Source: Hyphomicrobiales bacterium | GTDB taxonomy: Bacteria; Pseudomonadota; Alphaproteobacteria; Rhizobiales; Beijerinckiaceae | Length of the DNA: 54,442 bases | Direction: 5' to 3' | Assembly (NCBI GenBank): GCA_027483505.1 | Contig: JAIXUP010000043.1 | Span: 1-54,442 of the forward strand | Shown: one piece after another, positions 43,728-52,351 of the stretch | Numbering within the stretch: position 1 is the first letter of the stretch | Layout of the letters: every line of letters starts with the position of its first letter | Translations under genes and position numbers: made by a program | Notes under the pieces: model-generated | Databases searched by the model: none | Told to the model about the DNA's origin: nothing | What the model saw: only the letters and a program-made list of their open reading frames with translations

Positions 43728-44676
43728 AGTCACGGAGCTTCAGACCCATTACGCCACCTCGCGCGGGCTGCTGAAGGCCGTCGACGGGGTCAGCTTCACG
43801 GTTTCTGCCGGAGAGAGCGTCGGGCTCGTGGGGGAATCGGGGTGCGGCAAGTCCACCCTCGGCAAGGCCATCCTCGGTCTTGCGCCGGTCACGGGCGGGG
43901 TGGTGCGGTTCGACAGCGAGGCTGTTTCCCGCCTCGGCGGCAGAGCGCGGAAGCCGTTCCGGCGGCGTATGCAGATGATCTTTCAGGACCCGTACGGATC
44001 GCTCAACCCACGCCACAGCATCGGCGACATCCTGGCCGCGCCGCTTGCTGTGCATGGCATCGGCAAAGCCGGCGAGCGGCGGGACAGGGTTGCGCGCATC
44101 CTTGCCCAGGTCGGGCTGCCGGCAGACAGCATCCACCGTTATCCGCACGAATTCTCAGGCGGCCAGCGCCAGCGCATCGGCATCGCGCGGGCGCTGATCC
44201 TTGATCCCGATCTGGTGATCTGCGACGAACCGGTGTCCGCGCTCGACCTGTCGATCCAGGCCCAGATCATCAATCTGCTGGTGTCGCTGAAAGGCGAGTT
44301 CGGACTGAGCTTCCTGTTCATCTCGCATGATCTGTCGGTGGTGCGCTATTTCAGCGACCGCGTGCTCGTGATGTATCTCGGCGTGATCGTCGAAAGCGCG
44401 ACGGCGGGCCAGCTGTGGTCACGTCCGCTTCACCCCTACACCCGCGCCCTGATCGCCGCGGTGCCCGATCCGGCCCGCAGGCGGCAGTCTGCCCCGCTCG
44501 ACGGTGACCTGCCGGGGCCGCAGGATGTGCCGGCCGGCTGCCGCTTTCATCCGCGCTGCCCGCTCGCCAGCGACCGCTGCCGCGTCGAGGCTCCCCTGCC
44601 GAGGACATGGGCTCCCGGCCATGACGTGACCTGCCACCACGCCGATGAGGCGCTGCGGGCGCCTGCTCAACCGTAG
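43714..44676 (+). CDS. ABC transporter ATPase, DppF type (second system)
   Basis: ATPase of 320 residues, last gene of the permease-ATPase operon. Walker A is GESGCGKST, the Q-loop is MIFQDPYGSLNP, the signature is FSGGQRQR, Walker B is LVICDEPVSALD, and the switch is FISHDLSVV. The C-terminal extension has GCRFHPRCPLASDRC. Its 3' end overlaps the convergent M24 peptidase gene by ten bases, so there is no terminator between them. Confidence 0.93.
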   Translation: MPLLEVTELQTHYATSRGLLKAVDGVSFTVSAGESVGLVGESGCGKSTLGKAILGLAPVTGGVVRFDSEAVSRLGGRARKPFRRRMQMIFQDPYGSLNPRHSIGDILAAPLAVHGIGKAGERRDRVARILAQVGLPADSIHRYPHEFSGGQRQRIGIARALILDPDLVICDEPVSALDLSIQAQIINLLVSLKGEFGLSFLFISHDLSVVRYFSDRVLVMYLGVIVESATAGQLWSRPLHPYTRALIAAVPDPARRRQSAPLDGDLPGPQDVPAGCRFHPRCPLASDRCRVEAPLPRTWAPGHDVTCHHADEALRAPAQP

Positions 44677-45890
44677 CTGCGGAAATCGCGTGGCAAGGTG
44701 CTCATCACCTCGATCCCGCTGGGCGTGACGAGAATCTGGTCCTCGATGATGAACCCGCCCAACCCGTCGACATAGTAGGGCGCCTCGACCGCCAGAACCA
44801 TGCCTGGCTCCGCCACGACGTCGCTGTCGGCGGCGATGAATGGCCATTGCTCGCTGAACGGGTCATTGCCGAGACCGTGGCCGAAATGACCGCGCCGGTA
44901 GCCGACGACGCCCCTGTCCTGCACGGTCTTCAGCATGGCCGCGTGGACATCCGCCAACGGCATGCCCGGCCCGAGCAGGGCGAGACCGGTCTCGAGCCCG
45001 GCGAGCAAGGCGGCGTGCAGCTCGCGTGCGGCCCTCGGCGGCTGGCCGAGCACGACAGTCCGCGCCATGTCCGACGAGTATCCGTCGATAACAACGCCGA
45101 CATCGAATTTCAGGATATCGCCCGTCTGCGCCGGCCGGCCCGCTCCCCATGGGTCCGGCCCGATGGAGATATAGTCCCACACGCCGCCCGGCTGCACGCC
45201 GCGCCTCGTGGCCGCCTCGCGCACAGCGGCGCCATAGACGGCGCCAAGCTCGCGGCGATCTGCTCCTGGCCGGATGATGGCGAGCGCCGCGACCAATCCC
45301 GCCTCGCTCAGTTCGACCGCAGTACGCAGCCGTTCGATCTCGGCAGCGGTCTTGACCATGCGCAGCCTTCGAATCGTGTCTGTCCCATCCACGATCTCGG
45401 CGTGGGGGAGCGCCTGTCGGATCAGCGCAAGGTCGGCGGCTGGCACAAAGGCCAGATCGAGGCCCAACCGCGCCCGCCCGAGCCCGCGCGCGGCCAGTTG
45501 CTCCGCCAGCAGCGAAAACGCCGCAGCCGCATCGAAGGTGGACGGCCTTGCCGCCGCCGCGCCGCCGAAAAGCGTGCCGATCGGCTCACCCGCATGCTGC
45601 GGATCGATCCGCATGCGGTCCACCCAGATCGGATGAAGGGCGAAATCGACCGCTCCAACTGCGCCGCAGGCCGCCTCCATCAGGTCGGGCATGACGGCGG
45701 CGAGTCGGCTGTGCGGATCGGAAGGGATCAGGGCCGATGCGGCGCCGGCACGCCTGAACAGGCCTGCGACACCGGGGTTGACGCCAATGGCGTAGGCGAC
45801 ATGTTCGGGCTGGCACAGCACGAGCGCGTCGAGCCCTGCAGATTTCATCAGGGCTTCGGCCCGTCTGCGATCAAGTCCGCCTGCCATCAT
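44667..45890 (-). CDS. M24-family metallopeptidase (Xaa-Pro dipeptidase-like)
   Basis: Pita-bread-fold peptidase of 407 residues with an N-terminal creatinase-like domain. The five metal ligands are visible: Asp in LKFDVGVV, Asp in YSSDMART, His in GHFGHGLGND, Glu in LAVEAPYY and Glu in FIIEDQIL. Relatives cleave X-Pro dipeptides, or C-N bonds in creatine and related osmolytes. It converges with the DppF-like gene by ten bases. The peptide importer next door suggests uptake and cleavage of a proline-containing peptide or an N-methyl compound; this is inference. Divergent from the VOC gene at 46064. Confidence 0.9.
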   Translation of the reverse strand: MMAGGLDRRRAEALMKSAGLDALVLCQPEHVAYAIGVNPGVAGLFRRAGAASALIPSDPHSRLAAVMPDLMEAACGAVGAVDFALHPIWVDRMRIDPQHAGEPIGTLFGGAAAARPSTFDAAAAFSLLAEQLAARGLGRARLGLDLAFVPAADLALIRQALPHAEIVDGTDTIRRLRMVKTAAEIERLRTAVELSEAGLVAALAIIRPGADRRELGAVYGAAVREAATRRGVQPGGVWDYISIGPDPWGAGRPAQTGDILKFDVGVVIDGYSSDMARTVVLGQPPRAARELHAALLAGLETGLALLGPGMPLADVHAAMLKTVQDRGVVGYRRGHFGHGLGNDPFSEQWPFIAADSDVVAEPGMVLAVEAPYYVDGLGGFIIEDQILVTPSGIEVMSTLPRDFRSYG

Positions 45891-46063
45891 TGCCGATGCC
45901 TTTCCGAAGACAGAGGCTCTTGTCTACCGCGCCACGCCGCGCGCCGCTACGGGCACTGACCCCGATGGACGGCGAGCACTCTTGATCGACATGCCTTCAC
46001 AGGGGCGTTGCCTGTGTCATTCTGGCCTCCGTCGTCGCACCGCATAACGGAGCCCGCAAGCCG

Positions 46064-46780
46064 ATGCCCCAGCTTCAACATGCCGCCTTGCCGCGCGCCG
46101 AGGTGACAGACCTCGCGGTGGATCATATTGGCGTGGTGGTCCACGACCTCGCCGCCGAGGTCGCCGCATGGCGCGGCTGCGGCTTCGGGGTGTCCGACCC
46201 TGTTGCGCTGATGGGCGTCGACGGCGAGGGGCGGCCCGTGCCGCTCGGGCAAGCGAGCGCCCATGTCGTGTTCGAGAACGGCTATGTCGAGCTGTCCTCA
46301 CCGGACCCCGGCAGCGGCAATCATCTGGAGCCATATCTGGCGCACGGGGAGGGCGTCCGCATTCTGGTTCTGGCCACAGCCGATGCGGAGGCGGCGCGAT
46401 TGTCAGTGGGCGCCCCGGAGTTGAGATCCGCCTCGCGCAGTGTCGTCATCGCTGGGCAGGCGCGGACCGCGCGGTTCCACTGGTTTCCGCTTCCTGCGGA
46501 CCTTTTGCCCGCCACGCTGTCGGCGGTGGTCGAGCAACTGACGCCGGATCTCGTGTTCCATCCCTCGCTGGTGGTCCATCCGAACGGGGCGCGGCGTCTC
46601 ATGCGGATCATGGCCGCCGGGCGGCGCGACGATCTGCTCCCGTGCGACGTTCCGCCGCCCCGAACTGCGGCTGGTCGGGAGCCGCCTTTGCTGGCGTTGT
46701 CCGGCGGAGCCGGGCCGCTGAAAATAAATGCTTTCACGGTGTCGACCGCGACCGCCGGGGAACTTCATTGCTGCCTGTGA
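46064..46780 (+). CDS. glyoxalase-like (VOC) domain protein
   Basis: A 238-residue protein with a Glyoxalase_3-like VOC domain: VDHIGVVVHDLAAEVAAW near residue 19, then HVVFENGYVELSSPD with a conserved Glu, and RFHWFPLPADLLP. The C-terminal 40 residues (after about 195) are unrelated and low-complexity. The frame is clean. It lies between the divergent M24 peptidase gene and a co-oriented family 5 binding-protein gene (152 bp downstream). No reaction can be assigned; the location suggests a link to whatever the transporter imports. Confidence 0.7.
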   Translation: MPQLQHAALPRAEVTDLAVDHIGVVVHDLAAEVAAWRGCGFGVSDPVALMGVDGEGRPVPLGQASAHVVFENGYVELSSPDPGSGNHLEPYLAHGEGVRILVLATADAEAARLSVGAPELRSASRSVVIAGQARTARFHWFPLPADLLPATLSAVVEQLTPDLVFHPSLVVHPNGARRLMRIMAAGRRDDLLPCDVPPPRTAAGREPPLLALSGGAGPLKINAFTVSTATAGELHCCL

Positions 46781-46932
46781 CGCCGTCCGGAAAAAGCCGA
46801 TCCACGATCGCACCCGAGGCTGGCGTTCAAGGCTCCGGTTGCCGGGGTGCGCCGATTGCCAAGGGGTTGGCGCTTATGCTTGATTGATGCAACTTCAGTC
46901 TTTCGACCCCCTGACATGATCTTGGAGGCTTC

Positions 46933-48525
46933 ATGCTGCGCAAGCGCGACGTCTTGGCCCTGGTTTTCGGGGCGTCAATCGGCCTGACGGCGCTGTCATC
47001 AGCGCCTGTGCAGGCGCAGACCGACCAGCCGCGGCATGGCGGCACGCTGCGCTTCGTGATGAAGTACGAGCCGGCCACGCTGACCTCGATCAACAACACC
47101 TCGACGCCGCTGACCTCCGGCAAGATTTTCGATGGTCTCGTCACCTATGATTTCGATCTCAATCCGAAGCCGCAACTGGCGACGTCGTGGACGGTTTCGC
47201 CTGACGGGTTGAAGTACACGTTCAAGCTGCGCGAGGGCGTGACCTGGCATGACGGCAAGCCGTTCACGTCAGCCGATGCCGCGTTCTCGATCCTGCGCCT
47301 GAAGCAGGGACATCCGCGCGGGCGCGCCACCTTCGCCAATGTGACCCAGGCCAACACGCCGGATGCCAACACCCTCGAAATCGTGCTGTCGCAGCCGGCG
47401 CCGTACCTGATCGTCGCGCTCGGACCATCGGAATCGCCGATCGTGCCGAAGCATCTGTACGAGGGCGTCGACGTGAGCGCGCCGCCTGGTCCGCCGCTGC
47501 TGATCGGCACCGGTCCGTTCGTGCTGAAGGAGTGGGTGAGGGGCAGCCATGCCGTCCTCGAGCGCAACGCCAACTATTGGGACAAGCCAAAGCCTTATCT
47601 TGACCGTGTCGTCTTCCGCTTCATGCCGGATGCGGCGGCGCGTGCGGCGGCTTTCGAGGCCGGCGATCTCGATTTGGGCAGCAGCGCGCCGGTTCCGCTG
47701 GCGGACCTGCCGCGCTTCGAGCGCGACCCGCGCTTTGTGGTGGCGCGTCAGGACTTCGCCTACACCGGGCAGCAGCACCAGATCTTCTTCAACCTCGAGA
47801 CCGAGGTTCTGAAGGACAAGCGGGTGCGCGAGGCGGTGGCGCATGCGCTCGACCTCAACCGGATCGTCGAGACGGTCTTCTACGGCGCGGCCAAGGTATC
47901 GCCGTCGCCGGTCTCGGTCGCGCTTGCCCCGTTCCATGATTCATCGATCAAGCCCCGCGCCTTCGATCCGGCGCGTTCCGAGCGGCTGCTGGAAGAGGCC
48001 GGCCTGCCCAAGAAGGCTGACGGCATGCGCGTGCAGCTCAGGCTGCTGATCAATCCGTTCATCGATTCGAGGCTGGCGGATTTCGTCCGGCAGTCGCTGC
48101 GCAGGGTCGGGATCGACGCCGTCATCCAGCCGCGCGAACTGTCCGCCTACGTCAAGCAGGTCTACGGGGATCGGCAATTCGACATGATCATCGAGTCGCT
48201 CTCGAACGTGTTCGACCCGACCGTCGGGGTGCAGCGCGGCTACTGGTCAAAGAACTTCAAGCCCGGCCTGCCGTTCTCGAACTCCGCCCGCTACGAAAGC
48301 CCGGAGGCCGACAGGCTGCTCGAAGCCGCAGCGATCGAGGTCGATCCGGCGAAGCGCAAGGCCCTGTTCCGCGACTTCCAGCAGTTGATCCACCGGGACA
48401 TTCCGTCGGTCGACCTGATCTCGCCGCTTGAGGTCGTGATCGCGAACCGCCGGTTGCGCAACTATGCGGTGGGCGCCGAGGGCGTCAGCAGCAACTGGGC
48501 CGACGCCTACTTCGCCGCCAATTGA
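46933..48525 (+). CDS. ABC transporter substrate-binding protein, family 5
   Basis: Periplasmic binding protein of 530 residues with a Sec signal ending about VQAQ (residue 29). Family 5 features are HGGTLRFVMKYEPATLTS, PQLATSWTVSPDGLKYTF (core ATSWTVSPDG), WHDGKPFTSADAAFSI and VREAVAHALDLNRIV. GGAGG precedes the ATG. No permease follows. The nearest permeases without a binding protein are the Dpp-type set at 40857-44676, so it probably serves them from about 2 kb away. Confidence 0.92.
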   Translation: MLRKRDVLALVFGASIGLTALSSAPVQAQTDQPRHGGTLRFVMKYEPATLTSINNTSTPLTSGKIFDGLVTYDFDLNPKPQLATSWTVSPDGLKYTFKLREGVTWHDGKPFTSADAAFSILRLKQGHPRGRATFANVTQANTPDANTLEIVLSQPAPYLIVALGPSESPIVPKHLYEGVDVSAPPGPPLLIGTGPFVLKEWVRGSHAVLERNANYWDKPKPYLDRVVFRFMPDAAARAAAFEAGDLDLGSSAPVPLADLPRFERDPRFVVARQDFAYTGQQHQIFFNLETEVLKDKRVREAVAHALDLNRIVETVFYGAAKVSPSPVSVALAPFHDSSIKPRAFDPARSERLLEEAGLPKKADGMRVQLRLLINPFIDSRLADFVRQSLRRVGIDAVIQPRELSAYVKQVYGDRQFDMIIESLSNVFDPTVGVQRGYWSKNFKPGLPFSNSARYESPEADRLLEAAAIEVDPAKRKALFRDFQQLIHRDIPSVDLISPLEVVIANRRLRNYAVGAEGVSSNWADAYFAAN

Positions 48526-48584
48526 GCCGGCGAAACGTCAAGGCGGCTTCAGCGCTGCGGGCGTAGAGGTCTGGAAAGCAAAAA

Positions 48585-48669
48585 TGGTGGGGGAAGCAGG
48601 ACTCGAACCTGCGAAGGCTTAGCCAGCGGATTTACAGTCCGCCCCCTTTGCCGCTCGGGACATTCCCCC
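48585..48669 (-). tRNA. tRNA-Tyr(GUA)
   Basis: On the minus strand, 85 bases form a class II tRNA with a long variable arm. The acceptor is GGGGGAA/TTCCCCC, with discriminator A and encoded CCA. The anticodon loop is CTGTAAA (GTA), and the T arm is GCAGGTTCGAGTCCTGC. Confidence 0.97.
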
Positions 48670-48731
48670 ACTTGGGCGCGTCCTTGCCGGGGCAAACGCA
48701 CGCCAACCGGCCATCGACCGGGAGCGGCGCT

Positions 48732-48760
48732 TTCTATGAGCGCGGACGGCGACATGTCAA
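48732..48760 (-). promoter_or_regulatory. probable tRNA-Tyr promoter
   Basis: On the minus strand a perfect TTGACA (48755-48760) is 17 bp from ATAGAA (48732-48737), about 60 bp before the mature tRNA 5' end. Confidence 0.55.
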
Positions 48761-48844
48761 CCGCCAGAACTGTGCGCAGTTGCGTTTCTTGGTGAGGCTC
48801 CCGACGGGCGCTCCTTTCAGGCCAGGTCGCAAATTGGGTCTTGT

Positions 48845-48858
48845 GTCTTATATAAGAC
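48845..48858. promoter_or_regulatory. 14-bp perfect palindrome upstream of the sugar ABC operon
   Basis: GTCTTATATAAGAC is a perfect palindrome lying between a possible -35 (TTGTGT, 48841-48846) and -10 (CATAAG, 48864-48869), 93 bp before the ATPase start. The form fits a dimeric repressor, for example GntR class. No regulator gene is adjacent. Confidence 0.5.
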
Positions 48859-48950
48859 TTCGGCATAAGATGGAGCGTCGGGGGTCGGCGAAAGCTGGCG
48901 CCAAGACGAATGTGTCCGTCAGAGGCACTGTGCATCAAAGGGAGCGACAT

Positions 48951-50027
48951 GTGGCAGCGGTGACGATCCGCAAGGTCCGCAAGGTCTTCGGCAAGGTGGA
49001 GGTGATCCACGGCGTCGACCTGACCTTTGGCGATGGCGAATTCGTGGTGCTGGTCGGCCCGTCCGGCTGTGGCAAATCCACCCTCCTGCGCATGATCGCA
49101 GGGCTTGAATCGGTCACCGATGGCGAGATCGACATTGGCGGGGTCGTGGTCAACGACCTTGCGCCGCGCGACCGCGACATCGCCATGGTGTTCCAGGATT
49201 ACGCGCTGTATCCGCACAAGAGCGTCTACGACAACATGGGCTTCGGCCTGAAGATGCGCGGCGCTTCGGCGGCCGAGATCGAAGAACGAGTCAAGGAAGC
49301 CTCGGAAGTCCTTCAGATCGGACATCTTCTGGATCGCAGGCCGGGTCAGCTTTCCGGCGGTCAGCGTCAGCGTGTGGCCATGGGGCGCGCCATCGTCAGG
49401 CGTCCGAAAGTGTTCCTCTTCGACGAGCCGCTGTCGAACCTCGACGCGCAACTTCGCGCCGAGGTGCGCATCGAGATCAAGAAGCTGCACCAGCGCTTCG
49501 GCACCTCGATCGTCTATGTCACCCATGACCAGGTCGAGGCGATGACGCTGGCGGACCGGATCGCAGTGCTGCGCGGCGGGCATCTGGAGCAGTTCGCAAC
49601 GCCGGACGAGATCTACAACAAGCCGGCCTCCAAGTTCGTCGCCGGCTTCATGGGCTCGCCGCCGATGAGCTTCGCGCGGCTGACGGCCAGCGGTGACGGC
49701 AAGACCTTGAGCATGCCGTCGGGTGTTGTGCTGCCGGCGCGGGCCGGGCTCAGCGCGGGCAGGGCCTATGATGCCGGCTTTCGCCCGGAACATGTCAAGC
49801 TCGGGGCTGACGCCTTCGCGGGCGCGGTCAACACCAGGGCGCGGGTCGAGATCCTCGAACCGCTTGGCGCGGAGACGCTGGCGCTGCTCAGCATTGGAGG
49901 GGCCCTGCTGACCGGGCGCTTTCCACCGCAGGCGGGAGTCAGGTCGGGCGACGAGGTTACCGTCTCGCTTGGTGCTGCCGAGATGCATCTGTTTGACACC
50001 GAAACCGGCCGGGCCCTCGCCGCCTGA
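48951..50027 (+). CDS. sugar/glycerol-phosphate-type ABC transporter ATPase (UgpC/MalK family)
   Basis: ATPase of 358 residues. Walker A is GPSGCGKST, the Q-loop is VFQDYALYPHKSV, the signature is LSGGQRQR, Walker B is VFLFDEPLSNLDAQL, and the switch is YVTHDQVEAM. The C-terminal TOBE/OB domain includes RPEHVKLG. The start is GTG 48951 (MAAVTIRKVRK) with GGGAG eight bases upstream; the frame is open far upstream but without a plausible start. The ATPase gene comes first in the operon (ATPase, binding protein, two permeases), less usual than last. Confidence 0.92.
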   Translation: MAAVTIRKVRKVFGKVEVIHGVDLTFGDGEFVVLVGPSGCGKSTLLRMIAGLESVTDGEIDIGGVVVNDLAPRDRDIAMVFQDYALYPHKSVYDNMGFGLKMRGASAAEIEERVKEASEVLQIGHLLDRRPGQLSGGQRQRVAMGRAIVRRPKVFLFDEPLSNLDAQLRAEVRIEIKKLHQRFGTSIVYVTHDQVEAMTLADRIAVLRGGHLEQFATPDEIYNKPASKFVAGFMGSPPMSFARLTASGDGKTLSMPSGVVLPARAGLSAGRAYDAGFRPEHVKLGADAFAGAVNTRARVEILEPLGAETLALLSIGGALLTGRFPPQAGVRSGDEVTVSLGAAEMHLFDTETGRALAA

Positions 50028-50057
50028 AGCCATAAACAGTCCAAGGGAGGACATTTC

Positions 50058-51323
50058 ATGAAAAAGCGGACATTTCTCAGCATCTCGCTCGGCTTGGCGC
50101 TGACAGCCTGCGCCTCGAGCATCGCCATGGCGCAGACAACGTTGCGCATCTTCACCGGAGGCCAGCAGCGCCCTGACGTGATGCGCAAGATCGCCGATGA
50201 TTACGAAAAGCGCACGCCAGGCGTGAAGATCGAGGTCGAGGTCGGCGGCGCCACCTCCGAGCAGCAGCAGCAGTACCTCAACACCGTGCTGGCCTCGAAG
50301 GACTCTGCCCTCGACGTGATCCTGATCGACGTGATCCGCCCGGCCCAATGGGCCGCCGCGCAATGGGCCGAGCCGCTCGACGGCTTCCTTGGCGCGGACA
50401 AGGACAAGATCATGGCACGCTATCTGCCCGCCTACCGCGAAGCCAACATCGTCGGCGGCAAGGTGATCGCACTGCCGTACTTCGCCGACGCGCAGTTCCT
50501 CTACTACCGCAAGGACCTGCTCGAAAAGCATGGCGTCCAGCCGCCGAAGACCTGGGCCGAACTGCAGGCCGGGGCCGAGAAGATCATGAAGGCTGAAGGC
50601 AATGCCAACCTCTCCGGCTTCCAGACAGCCGGCGCGCCGATCGAAGGCACGGTCTGTACCTATCTGGTGCCGATGTGGGGGGCAGGGGGCTCGCTCACCA
50701 ACGCGCAGGGCGGGCTCAACCTCGGCTCGCCGGAAGCACGCCGTCCCTTCCAGCTTTGGGCCGACATGAAGGCTGCCAATGTCACGCCGCCGAATCTCGC
50801 CGAAATCCCGACCGACCGTATTCGGCAGAACTTCCAGGCCGGCAACCTCGTGTTCGCGATGAACTGGGGCTATGTCTGGCAGCGCACGCAGAATGACGCG
50901 GACAGCCAGATCAAGGACAAGGTCGGCGTCGTGCCGCTGCCGGGCTTCACCGCCGACAAGGCCGCGACCTGCATCGGCGGCTGGCAGCTCGCCGTCTCGG
51001 CCTTCTCCAAGAACAAGAAGGCGGCTTTCGATTTCGCCATGTACCTGTCTTCGCCAGAAGTGGCCAAGGCGCAGGCCATCGCGGCCTCGCACCTGCCGGT
51101 GTTCCCCGAGGTCTACTCCGACCCTGACGTGCTGAAGGCCAACCCGTGGTTTGCCCAGGCGCTGCCGGTGGTCCAGACCGCCCGTTCGCGGCCCGTCTCG
51201 CCGGCCTATCCGCGCGTCTCCGAGGTCATCCGCACCAACATGAACGCCTTCCTCGCCGGCTCGAAGAGCGCCGACGCGGCGCTGGCCGACATGACGCGTG
51301 ATCTGGGTCAGGTCATCCGCTGA
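50058..51323 (+). CDS. sugar-type ABC transporter substrate-binding protein (family 1)
   Basis: Extracellular solute-binding protein family 1, 421 residues. The signal region LALTACASSIAMAQ allows either a lipobox (LTAC) or ordinary cleavage before Q. The mature part begins TTLRIFTGGQQRPDVMRKIAD and contains ALDVILIDVIRPAQW, YFADAQFLYYRKDLLEKHG and AMNWGYVWQR. The overall look is of the trehalose/maltose/alpha-glucoside-binding group, but the sugar cannot be named. GGGAGG precedes the ATG. Two REP-like palindromes follow before the permease genes. Confidence 0.9.
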   Translation: MKKRTFLSISLGLALTACASSIAMAQTTLRIFTGGQQRPDVMRKIADDYEKRTPGVKIEVEVGGATSEQQQQYLNTVLASKDSALDVILIDVIRPAQWAAAQWAEPLDGFLGADKDKIMARYLPAYREANIVGGKVIALPYFADAQFLYYRKDLLEKHGVQPPKTWAELQAGAEKIMKAEGNANLSGFQTAGAPIEGTVCTYLVPMWGAGGSLTNAQGGLNLGSPEARRPFQLWADMKAANVTPPNLAEIPTDRIRQNFQAGNLVFAMNWGYVWQRTQNDADSQIKDKVGVVPLPGFTADKAATCIGGWQLAVSAFSKNKKAAFDFAMYLSSPEVAKAQAIAASHLPVFPEVYSDPDVLKANPWFAQALPVVQTARSRPVSPAYPRVSEVIRTNMNAFLAGSKSADAALADMTRDLGQVIR

Positions 51324-51338
51324 CGACGCCTTGCCTTC

Positions 51339-51361
51339 ATGGTCGGGCCTGGCCCGACCAT
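51339..51361 (+). repeat. REP-like palindrome 1
   Basis: Two 11-base arms (51339-51349 and 51351-51361) around a single T form a perfect palindrome, flanked on the right by CCACG. This resembles the abundant palindromic repeat of Bradyrhizobium-type genomes (CATGGYCGGGC...CCATCCACG), recognised from memory. Confidence 0.65.
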
Positions 51362-51392
51362 CCACGTTTTCCTCACCAAAGCTCAGGACGTG

Positions 51393-51417
51393 CATGCCCG
51401 CCTCAAGGCCGGGCATG
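51393..51417 (-). repeat. REP-like palindrome 2
   Basis: CATGCCCG (51393-51400) pairs with CGGGCATG (51410-51417) around CCTCAAGGC. On the minus strand it reads in the same sense as palindrome 1 (CGTCATGCCCGG...GCATGCACG). The two therefore form an inverted pair 31 bp apart. The second lies 13 bp before the permease start. Confidence 0.6.
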
Positions 51418-51430
51418 ACGGAGAGGGCGG

Positions 51431-52351
51431 ATGACGGGGCCATTCATGACCGCCAAGCTCTCTTCCCTTGAACGCAGCGAGCGCCGGCTCGGCATCGCGT
51501 TGCTGATGCCGGCTTTTGCGCTGCTCGGGGGCGTGGTCCTGTATCCGATCGCGGCGCTTATCCGCATGTCGTTCAGCGAGAACAAGCTGACCGAGCCGTG
51601 GATGGCCAAGCCCTGGATCGGCTTCGAGAACTACTGGAAGGCGCTGGGCGACCATCGCCTGTGGGAGGCGAGTTGGCACACGGCCCTCTACATCATCGTG
51701 ACCGTGCCGGGGGCCGTTGCGCTTGGCCTTGGCCTCGCTCTGCTGGCCAACCAGCCGTTCAAGGTGAAATGGCCGGTGCGCCTCGGACTCTTGCTGCCCT
51801 GGGCCTTGCCGCTGGTTTTCGCAGGGCTGATCTTCCGCTGGTTCTTCGAGTACCAGCAGGGGCTGGTCAACAACCTGCTGATCTGGATCGGGCTGTCGCC
51901 CGTCAACTGGCTGACGCAGGAAGGGCCGGCCTTCTTCGCCATCTGCGTCGCCATCATCTGGAAAACCTCAAGCTTCGCCGCGCTTGTGCTGCTGGCAGGC
52001 CTGCAGACCATCCCCAAATCGCTTTATGAAGCGGCCGAGGTCGATGGCGCCTCGAAGTGGAACCAGTTCAGGGAAATCACGCTGCCGATGCTCAAGCCCG
52101 CCATCATCGTGGCGCTGATCTTCCGCACCATCACCGCGATCCAGACCTTCGACATCCCGAAGGCGATGACGGATGGCGGGCCGGGCAACGCGACCGAGAC
52201 GCTGGCGATGTACATCCACAAGACGACGATCGACAGCCTCGATTTCGGCTACGGCTCAACGCTGGCCGTGCTGATGTTCATCGTCTCGGCGATCCTGACC
52301 TCGATCTACCTGCGCCACACGCGGCGCGACCCGAGCGCGGGGAGGCATTGA
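51431..52351 (+). CDS. sugar ABC transporter permease, UgpA/MalF type
   Basis: Permease of 306 residues with about six helices, the first being LGIALLMPAFALLGGVVLYPIAAL (core LMPAFALLGGVVLYP). The coupling-loop motif is LYEAAEVDGASKWNQFREITLPML (core EAAEVDGA). ITAIQTFDIPKAMTDGGPGNATE is strongly typical of the MalF/UgpA branch. ATG 51431 has GGAGAGGG upstream; ATG 51446 is an alternative. Its stop overlaps the next start (TGATG). Confidence 0.93.
   Translation: MTGPFMTAKLSSLERSERRLGIALLMPAFALLGGVVLYPIAALIRMSFSENKLTEPWMAKPWIGFENYWKALGDHRLWEASWHTALYIIVTVPGAVALGLGLALLANQPFKVKWPVRLGLLLPWALPLVFAGLIFRWFFEYQQGLVNNLLIWIGLSPVNWLTQEGPAFFAICVAIIWKTSSFAALVLLAGLQTIPKSLYEAAEVDGASKWNQFREITLPMLKPAIIVALIFRTITAIQTFDIPKAMTDGGPGNATETLAMYIHKTTIDSLDFGYGSTLAVLMFIVSAILTSIYLRHTRRDPSAGRH

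Noticed and set aside
48549..51443. A 964-codon open frame on the minus strand opposite the sugar importer genes.
   Set aside because: It is antisense to clear Walker-motif and binding-protein genes, has no family motif, and shows the His/Arg/Asp-rich composition of a high-GC shadow frame.
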